Assembly: GCF_014650915.1 (NCBI RefSeq)
Contig: NZ_BMVW01000004.1
Location: forward strand, 403,660 to 467,659
Direction: 5' to 3'
Origin: Streptomyces poonensis
GTDB taxonomy: Bacteria > Actinomycetota > Actinomycetes > Streptomycetales > Streptomycetaceae
Length of the DNA stretch: 64,000 nt
In this document: piece by piece, positions 50,235 through 58,331 of the stretch
How positions within the stretch are numbered: position 1 is the stretch's first letter
How the letters are laid out: each line of letters begins with the position of its first letter
Position numbers and translations under genes: made by a program
Notes under the pieces: generated by a model
Told to the model about the DNA's origin: nothing
Database searches by the model: none
What the model saw: only the letters and a program-made list of their open reading frames with translations

Positions 50235-51755
50235 TCAGCCGGTTCCGTCCTCGTGCCAGCCGAAGCTCCTCTCCACCGCCTTGTGCCAGTTGTGGTACTC
50301 GCGGTCACGGACGGACGGGTCCATGGACGGCGTCCACTCGGCGTCCTTCTGCCAGTGCGACTTCAGCTCGTCGAGGTCGTTCCACACGCCGGTGGCGAGT
50401 CCGGCCGCGTACGCGGCGCCCAGACAGGTCGTCTCCGCGATCCTGGGACGGATCACCGGCACGTCGAGGACGTCGGCCTGGTGCTGCATCAGCAGGTTGT
50501 TCCCGGTCATGCCGCCGTCGACCTTGAGGGTCGTGATCCGCACCCCGGAGTCCTGCACCATGGCGTCCACGACCTCGCGCGTCTGCCAGCTCGTGGCCTC
50601 CAGCACCGCGCGCGCGAGGTGCGCCTTTGTGACGTACCGGGTGAGCCCGGTGACGACGCCGCGCGCGTCGGACCGCCAGTACGGGGCGAACAGGCCGGAG
50701 AACGCGGGCACGATGTACGCGCCGCCGTTGTCGTCGACGCTCGCCGCCAGCGACTCGATCTCGCCGGCCGTGCGGATGATGCCGAGCTGGTCGCGGAACC
50801 ACTGCACCAGGGCGCCCGTGATCGCGATCGACCCCTCCAGGCAGTACACGGGAGCCTGGTCGCCGATCTTGTAGCCCATGGTGGTGAGCAGCCCGCTCTT
50901 CGACGGCACGGGCCGGTTGCCCGTGTTGAGCAGCAGGAAACTGCCGGTTCCGTAGGTGTTCTTCGCCGTGCCCACGTCGTAGCAGGCCTGCCCGAACACC
51001 GCCGCCTGCTGGTCGCCGAGCGCGGAGGCGACCGGCACCCCCGCGAGCTGGCCGACGGCGGTGCCGTACACCTCGGCCGACGACCTGATCTCCGGGAGGA
51101 CGGCCTCGGGCACGTTCATCGCGGAGAGGATCGAGGAGTCCCACTGGAGGCTCTCCAGGTTCATCAGCATGGTGCGCCCGGCGTTGGTGACGTCGGTGAC
51201 GTGCCGGCCGCCGGCGGTCCCGCCGGTGAGGTTCCAGATCAGCCAGGAGTCGATCGTGCCGAAGGCGATCTCGCCGCGCTCGGCGCGAGCCCTCAGGCCC
51301 GGCACGTTGTCCAGCAGCCAGGCCGCCTTCGGCCCGGAGAAGTAACTCGCCAGCGGCAGACCGGTCCGCGCGCGGAAACGGTCCTGCCCGTCGGCGCCGC
51401 CCAGCTCGTTGCAGAGCGCGGAGGTACGGGTGTCCTGCCAGACGATCGCGTTGTGCACGGGCTTGCCCGTCGCGCGGTCCCACAGGACCGTCGTCTCCCG
51501 CTGGTTGGTGATGCCGAGGGCGCTGAGCCGGTCGGCGCGCAGGCCCGCCTTGGCGAGCGCCCCCGCGACCACGGCCTGCACCTTGGACCAGATCTCGGTG
51601 GCGTCGTGCTCCACCCAGCCCGGCTTGGGGAAGATCTGCCGGTGCTCGCGCTGGTCGACGGCGACGATCCCGCCGTCCTGGTCGAAGATGATGCAGCGGC
51701 TCGAGGTCGTGCCCTGGTCGATGGCGGCGACGTACTTCTGGGCGGTGTCCGGCAT
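50235..51755 (-). CDS. glpK: Glycerol kinase
   Basis: 506 aa (E. coli 502) from ATG at 51755, AAGGGG upstream. FGGY family motifs: [29 protein letters not shown] [35 protein letters not shown], and [20 protein letters not shown]. It phosphorylates glycerol to glycerol-3-phosphate with ATP. It forms an operon with glpF 75 bases upstream; unlike the gyl operon of S. coelicolor, no gylR or glpD is adjacent. The gap between glpF and glpK contains short GGAAGGCGGTC repeats. Confidence 0.96.
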   Translation of the reverse strand: MPDTAQKYVAAIDQGTTSSRCIIFDQDGGIVAVDQREHRQIFPKPGWVEHDATEIWSKVQAVVAGALAKAGLRADRLSALGITNQRETTVLWDRATGKPVHNAIVWQDTRTSALCNELGGADGQDRFRARTGLPLASYFSGPKAAWLLDNVPGLRARAERGEIAFGTIDSWLIWNLTGGTAGGRHVTDVTNAGRTMLMNLESLQWDSSILSAMNVPEAVLPEIRSSAEVYGTAVGQLAGVPVASALGDQQAAVFGQACYDVGTAKNTYGTGSFLLLNTGNRPVPSKSGLLTTMGYKIGDQAPVYCLEGSIAITGALVQWFRDQLGIIRTAGEIESLAASVDDNGGAYIVPAFSGLFAPYWRSDARGVVTGLTRYVTKAHLARAVLEATSWQTREVVDAMVQDSGVRITTLKVDGGMTGNNLLMQHQADVLDVPVIRPRIAETTCLGAAYAAGLATGVWNDLDELKSHWQKDAEWTPSMDPSVRDREYHNWHKAVERSFGWHEDGTG

Positions 51756-51830
51756 GACGTCCCCTTACGTCGGATGCGGCAGAAGCCGGAGGGCGGTCGG
51801 TGGGCAAGACGGAAGGCGGTCGGAAGGCGG

Positions 51831-52580
51831 TCAGAAGGCCGCGTTGTAGATGAGGCCCGCGAGCGCCCCTCCGATCAGCGGGCCGACGACCGGGACCCAG
51901 GCGTATCCCCAGTCGGAGGTGCCCTTGTGCGGGATCGGCAGGAACGTGTGCACGATGCGCGGGCCGAGGTCGCGCGCCGGGTTGATCGCGTAGCCGGTGG
52001 GTCCGCCCAGGGAGAGGCCGATGCCGACGACCAGCAGGGACACGATCAGTACCAGGGTGCCGGACTTGCCGAGGCCCGTGGTGAGCCCGAAGGCGAGGAT
52101 CGGCAGCACGAGGGCCGTCGTCGCGATGATCTCGGTCATGAGGTTGGCGGCCGGGTTCCGGATCTCCGGGACGGTCGAGAAGATGCCGATGGTCGGCACC
52201 GGTTCGTCCGCCGTCCCCTCCGTGGTGCCGACATCACGGACATTGGCCCGGAACTGGGCGAAGTACACGAGGTAGGCGAGGACCGCGCCCAGCATGGCGC
52301 CGACCATCTGGCCCAGCAGATAGACCCAGACCTTGCCCCACACCCCGGTGTCGACGGCGATCCCGAGGGTGACGGCCGGGTTGAGCTGGCCGCCCGACAG
52401 GGGAGCGGCGGTGTACGCGCCCGCCAGCACACCGAGGCCCCAGCCGAACGCGATGACGATCCAGCCGGCGGCCCTCGCCTTCGAGTACCTGAGGGTGACG
52501 GCGGCGCACACACCCGCGCCGAAGAGGATCAGGATCGCCGTACCGATGACCTCACCGACGAAGATGTCTCCGTTGCTCAT
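51831..52580 (-). CDS. glpF: Glycerol uptake facilitator (MIP/aquaglyceroporin)
   Basis: 249 aa from ATG at 52580 with AGGAG upstream. Six membrane helices and two half-helices carry the NPA boxes [20 protein letters not shown] and [20 protein letters not shown], with the Arg-Asp of the glycerol-type second box. [20 protein letters not shown] is the first helix. It facilitates glycerol entry for GlpK. Downstream repeats of GGCGGTC type fill the space to glpK. Confidence 0.95.
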   Translation of the reverse strand: MSNGDIFVGEVIGTAILILFGAGVCAAVTLRYSKARAAGWIVIAFGWGLGVLAGAYTAAPLSGGQLNPAVTLGIAVDTGVWGKVWVYLLGQMVGAMLGAVLAYLVYFAQFRANVRDVGTTEGTADEPVPTIGIFSTVPEIRNPAANLMTEIIATTALVLPILAFGLTTGLGKSGTLVLIVSLLVVGIGLSLGGPTGYAINPARDLGPRIVHTFLPIPHKGTSDWGYAWVPVVGPLIGGALAGLIYNAAF

Positions 52581-53059
52581 GGCGGCTCCTAGGCCCTGGC
52601 CGGGGTGGTGCCTTCCGGGTCCTTCGTGCGCGCTTCCCGTGGCCGCTCCGGTTCAGCCGGAGGCGGGCAGGTTCCGCGCCCCGCCCGGCGCCCGTGACGA
52701 GCGTGCCGTCGCAGCCGGATCGCCCGTGGGAACGGCCCTCTGCGCAGACTGCGCGGGCGGGACACCCGAGCGGTGCCGTGCGGGTACGAAGCCGTGTGAA
52801 TGCGGCGATGCCGACTGACACCGGAAGTGTCAACCCGCGGTCAGGGAGCGTCAAGGTCGCCGGACGGCGACGCCTGGGGGCGGCACGAGGGCGAGGGCCG
52901 CGTGTGACCTGCGGGGGAGGGAGCGCCGGTTCGAGGGGGCGAATGTCGGACAACCCACCTGTCCTCCGGGGCGCCCGATCAGCGCAAGGGCGGCCCAGGG
53001 AGGGCGGCTCACGGGCGGGTGGTGACAGCGGCTCACGGCGAGGAGCGGCCGGAACCGGG
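52581..53059. other. Gap upstream of glpF, no gene
   Basis: Several frames are open, but I find none with a ribosome site and a protein-like sequence. The stretch holds a possible glpF -35 and inverted repeat, annotated separately, and the 3' end of the methyltransferase transcript. Confidence 0.5.
52816..52833 (-). promoter_or_regulatory. Possible glpF operon -35 element and inverted repeat
   Basis: TGACAC (52816-52821) and GTGTCA (52827-52832) are an exact inverted repeat with a 5-bp spacer. Read on the minus strand the right arm is part of a perfect TTGACA (52828-52833), so an operator could overlap the -35. I see no convincing -10 at the correct distance. The start would lie more than 200 bases upstream of glpF. 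Confidence 0.4.
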
Positions 53060-54157
53060 TCAGGGAGTGATCCGGTAGAAGCGCCACAGGTCGTGCTCGA
53101 TGTCCAGCACCTCGACCGCGCCGTACCCGGCCTCGCGCGCGTACGCGCGCACCATGTCCGGCCGCAGTACGGTGCCCGCCTCCACCCGGGCACCCTCCGC
53201 GCGGGTGGCGGGCAGGCAGTGCAGCACGCTGAACGCATAGTTGAGGCGGTCCAGTTCGGACCCCGGGGCGGTGAACTCCTCGCTGACCTTCTCGTCCGCG
53301 ACGAGTACGGCTCCCGAGGGAGCCAGCAGCCCGCGCACCGCCGCGAGCGCCCCGACCGGGTCCGCCATGTCGTGCAGGGCCTCGAAGACCGTGACGAGGT
53401 CCACCGGATCGTCCGGACGGACTCCGGCGGCATCGGCCCGGGCGAACGACACCCGCCCGCCGAGGCCGGCCTCCCGGGCGTTGCGCCGGGCCTCCTCCAC
53501 GGAGGCGGCGTCCAGGTCGATCCCGGTGAGCCGCGCGGCGGGAAAGGCACGGGCCAGGGCGATCGTCGACCAGCCGAGACCGCAGCCCAGATCCAGGACC
53601 CGGCCATGGGGCGCGTCGGCGAGCCGCCGGTGCACGTCCGGCAGGGCGGTCACCCAGGAACGCACCGTCTCCGGGCGGTACAGGGGCCGGTTCAGCCCCG
53701 CGATGCCCTCGCGGGTGCCCCGTCCGTAGCGCTCGTACGGCACTCCCGCGCCCGTACCGAAGGCCTCCAGCAGCTCGGGCAGGGCCCCGGCGATGGACAC
53801 GATGAACTGCGGGCCCGTCGCCAGGTACAGCGGGTCCTCCTGGTCGACCAGCACCCGCCGGTGCTCCGCGGGCAGCTCGTAGCGCCGCGCGTGACCGCCT
53901 TCCGTGTCCGGCCCCGAGACCGTCAGGATCCCGGCCACCGCCTGCTGTTCCAGCCACTCGCGCGCGTACCGGTCATGCACAGCGGCCGTCTTCGACAGCT
54001 CACGGGGCGTCAGGGGGCCGTGCGCGGCCAGTGCCCGGTACAGCCCACGGCGGACCCCGACGTCGACGGCGAACACCTCCAGCGCCGTGCGCAGCCCGTT
54101 GAAGATCTCCTCCGCCAACGCCCCGGCGTCCGGAGTGCGCTCCGCTGAGATGCCCAT
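53060..54157 (-). CDS. SAM-dependent methyltransferase with winged-helix N-terminus
   Basis: 365 aa from ATG at 54157 (GGAGGT upstream). The N-terminal about 110 residues contain a winged-helix dimerisation segment (GVRRGLYRALAAHGPLTPRE, YAREWLEQQAVAGILTVSG), as in O-methyltransferases of secondary metabolism. The class I SAM fold follows: motif I RVLDLGCGLGWSTIALARA, acidic loop GIDLDAASVEEARRNA, LVTVFEALHDMADPV, then VLVADEKVSEEFTAPGSELD. The substrate is unknown; a small molecule O- or N-methylation is inferred. It is divergent from the VanX-like gene. Confidence 0.85.
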   Translation of the reverse strand: MGISAERTPDAGALAEEIFNGLRTALEVFAVDVGVRRGLYRALAAHGPLTPRELSKTAAVHDRYAREWLEQQAVAGILTVSGPDTEGGHARRYELPAEHRRVLVDQEDPLYLATGPQFIVSIAGALPELLEAFGTGAGVPYERYGRGTREGIAGLNRPLYRPETVRSWVTALPDVHRRLADAPHGRVLDLGCGLGWSTIALARAFPAARLTGIDLDAASVEEARRNAREAGLGGRVSFARADAAGVRPDDPVDLVTVFEALHDMADPVGALAAVRGLLAPSGAVLVADEKVSEEFTAPGSELDRLNYAFSVLHCLPATRAEGARVEAGTVLRPDMVRAYAREAGYGAVEVLDIEHDLWRFYRITP

Positions 54158-54325
54158 GATCGAGACCTCCCGTAGACGAGGACCCGCCCGACGGTCCGGT
54201 CCTGCCACCGTCCCACAGGGCGGTACGGCTCGCGAGGGGCGAGCGGACGGTCCCGGTCACCCCCGGGCGTACGCCCTCCGAGCGCTCTGCCGCCGACCCA
54301 CTTCTCCGTGGGTAGATGAGGAGAC

Positions 54326-55159
54326 ATGACAAGACTCGTGTCCCGGCTGCGCACACTGATCATCGCCGCCACCTCACTGCTCGCCCTCACCACGACGGCC
54401 GCACCGGCCGGGGCGACCCCCGGACCCAGAGCACCCGAGGACTTCGTCGCCCTGAGAAGCGTGGACCCGACGATCCTCCACGACATCCGCTACTTCACCG
54501 CGCACAACTTCGTCGGCGACCGCGTCGACGGCTACCGGCAGCCGCTGTGCATCCTCACCCGGCCCGCCGCCGAAGCCCTCCACAAGGCACAGACGAAGCT
54601 CCTGAAGCGCGGCTACACGCTCAAGGTGTACGACTGCTACCGCCCGCAGCGCGCGGTGGACCACTTCGTCCGCTGGGCCGAGGACCTGGACGACCAGCGG
54701 ATGAAGACCGAGTTCTACCCCGGGGTCGACAAGACCCGCCTGTTCGCCGACGGCTACATCGCCGAGAAGTCCGGCCACAGCCGCGGCTCGACGGTCGACC
54801 TCACCGTGGTACGACTCCCCGCCCGGCCGACCCGTCCGTACGTCCCGGGAGAGCCCCTTGTGCCCTGTCACGCACCGCGCGACGAGCGCTTCCCGGACAA
54901 CTCCGTGGACATGGGCACGGGGTACGACTGCTTCGACACGCTGTCGCACACCGACGACCCGCGCATCAGCGACGTGCAGCGCGCCAACCGGCAGCTCCTG
55001 AAGGGGACCCTGGAGGCCGTGGGGTTCGTGAATCTCCCCGAGGAGTGGTGGCACTTCACCTACAAGCCGGAACCCCACCCGGACACCTACTTCGACTTCC
55101 CGGTGTCCAGGAGGTCTCTCGCGTCCGCTCCCAGAGCCGCTGACTCATCGAGCCACTGA
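54326..55159 (+). CDS. Secreted D-Ala-D-Ala dipeptidase (VanX/M15D family)
   Basis: 277 aa from ATG at 54326; GAGGAG lies just upstream. A signal peptide (LRTLIIAATSLLALTTTAAP then AGATPG) indicates export. M15D motifs: VDPTILHDIRYFTAHNFVGD, LKVYDCYRPQRAVDHFVRWA, the zinc site SGHSRGSTVDLTVV (His, Asp) and EEWWHFTYKPEPHP (Glu, His). It hydrolyses D-Ala-D-Ala; extracellular versions in Streptomyces (as opposed to cytosolic VanX of resistance clusters) probably recycle peptidoglycan fragments. There are no vanS/R/H/A genes nearby, so a glycopeptide-resistance role is not supported. Confidence 0.9.
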   Translation: MTRLVSRLRTLIIAATSLLALTTTAAPAGATPGPRAPEDFVALRSVDPTILHDIRYFTAHNFVGDRVDGYRQPLCILTRPAAEALHKAQTKLLKRGYTLKVYDCYRPQRAVDHFVRWAEDLDDQRMKTEFYPGVDKTRLFADGYIAEKSGHSRGSTVDLTVVRLPARPTRPYVPGEPLVPCHAPRDERFPDNSVDMGTGYDCFDTLSHTDDPRISDVQRANRQLLKGTLEAVGFVNLPEEWWHFTYKPEPHPDTYFDFPVSRRSLASAPRAADSSSH

Positions 55160-55200
55160 CCCACTGAGTCGTCCCGGAGAACGTCCTCGACGTGATCGGC

Positions 55201-55213
55201 TACAGTCCGCCGC
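55201..55213 (+). promoter_or_regulatory. -10 element of the NUDIX gene, leaderless start
   Basis: TACAGT (55201-55206) lies seven bases before the GTG at 55214, which has no Shine-Dalgarno. This spacing predicts transcription starting at or next to the GTG. Confidence 0.5.
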
Positions 55214-55750
55214 GTGTCCGCAACCGAACTTCCCCACGACAACTCCGCCCCGGACAGCCACTGTTCGAGCTGCGGAGAGCCCTACGGAGAGGACGTCTCC
55301 GGCTGGCCCCGCACCTGCGCGGCCTGCCACACGGTGGCCTACCGCAACCCGCTGCCGGTCGCGGTGGCCCTTCAGCCCGTGTACGACGCCATAGGCACCG
55401 CACTGGTCGTCATCACCCGCACCATCGAACCCGCGCGCGGGGGCACGGCCCTGCCCGGAGGTTTCATCGACCACCGTGAGGACTGGCGGAACGCCGTCGT
55501 CCGTGAGCTCAAGGAGGAGACGGGCATCGACGCCGCCGAGCGCGACGTCCGGCTCGCCGACGCCATGAGCTCGCCCGACGGCCATCTGCTGGTCTTCGGT
55601 CTCCTCCCGGAACGGTCCGCCGCGGACCTCCCCCCGTCCGTCGCGACCGACGAGACGGAGGGCTGGCACCTGCTGCGCAGGCCGACCGAACTCGCCTTCC
55701 CCCTGCACACCCTGGCCGTACAGGCCTTCTTCGAGGGCCGGTACGTCTGA
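55214..55750 (+). CDS. NUDIX hydrolase with N-terminal zinc ribbon
   Basis: 178 aa from GTG at 55214. A zinc-ribbon-like N-terminus (CSSCGEPYGEDVSGW with TCAACHTVAYRNP) precedes the Nudix domain. The Nudix box GX5EX7REUXEEXGU is intact in GGFIDHREDWRNAVVRELKE-ETGI. Proteins of this layout hydrolyse nucleoside diphosphate derivatives such as NADH, ADP-ribose or oxidised nucleotides. The exact substrate is not evident. Its stop lies one base from the convergent GH31 stop. Confidence 0.9.
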   Translation: MSATELPHDNSAPDSHCSSCGEPYGEDVSGWPRTCAACHTVAYRNPLPVAVALQPVYDAIGTALVVITRTIEPARGGTALPGGFIDHREDWRNAVVRELKEETGIDAAERDVRLADAMSSPDGHLLVFGLLPERSAADLPPSVATDETEGWHLLRRPTELAFPLHTLAVQAFFEGRYV

Positions 55751-55751
55751 G

Positions 55752-58118
55752 TCATCGCCGGGCGAGCCCGCGCACCCGTACGGGACACGGGAGCTCGCCC
55801 GGCCCGTCGTCGCCGTGCCGCTCCACCACGACCGTGCGATCCCGCCACCGGGACACATAACGCTCGATCTCCGGCTCGCCCCGGCCGCCGCCCGTGCCGG
55901 ACACCACGACCCCGCCCCCCGTCCGTCCGCGCGCGGGCGCCCACACCTCCAGCTCCAGGCCGCCATCGGCACCCCTGACCGGCAGGACGGCACCCGCGCG
56001 CGCGAGCACCGGGATACGGGACAGCGGCGCCCCGACCAGCACCTGCCCGGGCCCCTCGTACGCCTCCTCGGTCACCGTGTCGTACCACCGCCCCCTCGGC
56101 AGCTGTACCGCACGCCGGTCCGCCCCCGGCCCCAGCACGGGCGCCACCAGCAGGCAGTCACCGAGCAGAAAGGCGTCCTCGCAGTCGCGCAGCGCCCGGT
56201 CCTCCGGGGCGCTCCACCACAGCGGTCGCACGTAGGGCGCCCCCGTACGGCGCGCCAGGTGCGCCAGCGTCACGAAGTACGGCAGCAGACGCCGCCGCCC
56301 GAGGAGTGCCTCGCGCGCGTGGGCCAGCACTTCGTCGCCGCAGTCCCAGAGCTCCCCGCCTCCTGCACCTGAACCCGCGTGCGTCCGGAACAGCGGCAGA
56401 TAAGCACCGAGCTGCAACGAGCGCAGATACAGCTCCGGCGAGGGACTCCCGTCCGGACCGCCCGCGTCGGGGCCCGAGTACGGCACTCCGCACAGACCGA
56501 GCCCCAGCACCAGGGACAGCGACGCCCGCAGCCCCGGCCAGTCCGTCGCCATGTTCGGGGACCAGGCGCCTCCGTAGCGCTGCATACCGGCCCAGCCGGA
56601 GCGTGAGAGCAGAAACGGTTGCTCGCCGGGCGCGAGTGCGCGCAGGCCCTCGTGGCCGGCCCGCGCCATGCACAGTGCGTACACGTTGTGAGCCTCCCGG
56701 TGGTCACCGCCCAGGCCCTCCAGATCGTGCCGCGCCGACCGGGGCAGCGTGTTCTCCCCGAAGGCCGTGAACGACGTGGGTTCGTTCATGTCGTGCCAGA
56801 ACCCGGCGAACCCCTGGGCCAGCCGCTCCGCGTACAGCTCGCCCCACCCATCGCGCACCCGCGCGCGCGTGAAGTCCGGGTACACCGACTCCCCGGCCCG
56901 CACCAGGCCCTTCACGACCCGCCCCGCCGGGTCCCGCACAAAGGCGTCCTCGGCCGCCCCGCTGTCGTACACGGGGTTCCCCGGCTCCGCCCGTACCGCC
57001 GGATCGACGACCGACACCAGCCGGATCCCGCCCCGGCGCAGTTCCTCTGCGAGCACCGGCAGCTTCGGGAAGCGCTCCCCGTCGACCGTGAACACCCGGC
57101 GGGCGTCCTGGTGGCCGACGCCGAGGTGGAGCGCGTCGAGCGGCAGGCCGTGCTCCTGGTGGCCCGCGACGACCCGCCGCACCTCCTGCTCGCCGCCGGT
57201 TCCCGACCGTGCGTGATGGTGGCCCAGCGCCCACGCCGGCGGCAGCGCCGGGGCACCGGTGAGCGCGGCCCAGGTGTGCAGCACGCGCGCGGGAGTACCC
57301 ACCACCACCCAGCAGCGCAGGGGACCGCCGTCCATCCGCACCTCGGCCGTCCCCGCCCGGTCGTGCCCGGAGCCGGCGCCCTCCTCGCCCTCCCGCAGCG
57401 TCACCGTGCCGTCCCACGAGGTGTCGTGGAACACCAGATGCGTCCCCGCGTCGGCCACCACTATCTGCACCGGCATGGTGATGTACAGCGGGTCGTCACC
57501 GGGCCCGGGCGCATGCCCGGGATCGGTGTTCCACAGCCGGTACGTCCCGGCCCGCAGCCTCGGACCCGACGCACGCCCGCCCAGCCCGAAGAACCGCGCG
57601 TCCGCGCCCACTTCGGCGCGCTGCATCCAGCGCGCCGCGCCCCCGTCCGCAGGCTCCCACCAGCGGGGCGGCAGGTCCCGGCGCAGGGTCACCCCGCCCG
57701 GCGTCTGGACCTCGACGGCACCGTGCCGCGACACGACGACCGTCACACGCTCGGCGACCACCCGCCAGGCGCCGTCCGTGTCGGGCTCCAGGACGACGCG
57801 CGGATCCGGTTCCGGACACCGGCCCGCGACGGCGTACGACGGCTGCTGATCGGCTCCGTCCCAGCCCCAGAAGACAGCGCCGTTCGCACACACGGTGACC
57901 CTCAGCTCGGACCGCGCGAACCGGACGATCCCGCCTCCGGGACCCGGCTCCACCTCCCGCACCGCCCCGGGCACCCGGGCACGCTCCGCACCCCGTCCCG
58001 GCAACCCGGCGGCGTCCGTACGCCTTCTGCGCCATGCCGCCCGCACGGCACGCAGTCCCTGTGCTGCCCCCGCCGAACCGACCGCTTTCACCGAACGCAC
58101 CAGGTCACGAGCTTCCAT
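55752..58118 (-). CDS. GH31 family glycosidase with atypical acid/base site
   Basis: 788 aa from ATG at 58118 (AAGG eight bases upstream; a GTG three codons earlier is an alternative). The N-terminal beta-sandwich (about 60-270) leads to the (beta/alpha)8 barrel. The GH31 nucleophile region is FWHDMNEPTSFTAFGENTLP. The expected acid/base segment (WxGDN/V) instead reads AWSPNMATDWPGL, lacking the Asp. SRSGWAGMQRYGGAWSP, YSGPDAGG and APYVRPLWWSAPEDRALRDC are otherwise typical of alpha-glucosidases. It is cytosolic (no signal). If the change is real, hydrolysis would be impaired. It ends next to the convergent NUDIX gene. Confidence 0.88.
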   Translation of the reverse strand: MEARDLVRSVKAVGSAGAAQGLRAVRAAWRRRRTDAAGLPGRGAERARVPGAVREVEPGPGGGIVRFARSELRVTVCANGAVFWGWDGADQQPSYAVAGRCPEPDPRVVLEPDTDGAWRVVAERVTVVVSRHGAVEVQTPGGVTLRRDLPPRWWEPADGGAARWMQRAEVGADARFFGLGGRASGPRLRAGTYRLWNTDPGHAPGPGDDPLYITMPVQIVVADAGTHLVFHDTSWDGTVTLREGEEGAGSGHDRAGTAEVRMDGGPLRCWVVVGTPARVLHTWAALTGAPALPPAWALGHHHARSGTGGEQEVRRVVAGHQEHGLPLDALHLGVGHQDARRVFTVDGERFPKLPVLAEELRRGGIRLVSVVDPAVRAEPGNPVYDSGAAEDAFVRDPAGRVVKGLVRAGESVYPDFTRARVRDGWGELYAERLAQGFAGFWHDMNEPTSFTAFGENTLPRSARHDLEGLGGDHREAHNVYALCMARAGHEGLRALAPGEQPFLLSRSGWAGMQRYGGAWSPNMATDWPGLRASLSLVLGLGLCGVPYSGPDAGGPDGSPSPELYLRSLQLGAYLPLFRTHAGSGAGGGELWDCGDEVLAHAREALLGRRRLLPYFVTLAHLARRTGAPYVRPLWWSAPEDRALRDCEDAFLLGDCLLVAPVLGPGADRRAVQLPRGRWYDTVTEEAYEGPGQVLVGAPLSRIPVLARAGAVLPVRGADGGLELEVWAPARGRTGGGVVVSGTGGGRGEPEIERYVSRWRDRTVVVERHGDDGPGELPCPVRVRGLARR

Positions 58119-58176
58119 GCGGGTCACCTTGCCACTGTCCCGCCCACAGGCGTGAGTCGTTCAACTGCCGTTCACC

Positions 58177-58211
58177 CATGGTCGGACCACATCTTCACGA
58201 CGCCGACCATG
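58177..58211. promoter_or_regulatory. Inverted repeat between GH31 and acetoacetyl-CoA synthetase genes
   Basis: CATGGTCGG (58177-58185) and CCGACCATG (58203-58211) are exact complements separated by 17 bases. The left arm also contains an 11-bp palindrome TGGTCGGACCA (58179-58189). The divergent 213-base spacer makes this a candidate operator for one or both genes. Confidence 0.45.
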
Positions 58212-58331
58212 TGCGGCGACCCCTGGTGTGGGAATCGATCACGTGGCATCGTCCTGTCAGCCGCGTCACGCGCACACCCCAGCCCGTGCGCGCCCAGACG
58301 CACACACCGCGTACAGCCCGGGAGCCGCCCC

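Noticed and set aside
54326..55159. Glycopeptide resistance gene (vanX)
   Set aside because: The enzyme is exported and no vanH, vanA, vanR or vanS genes are nearby, so a cell-wall recycling dipeptidase is more likely.
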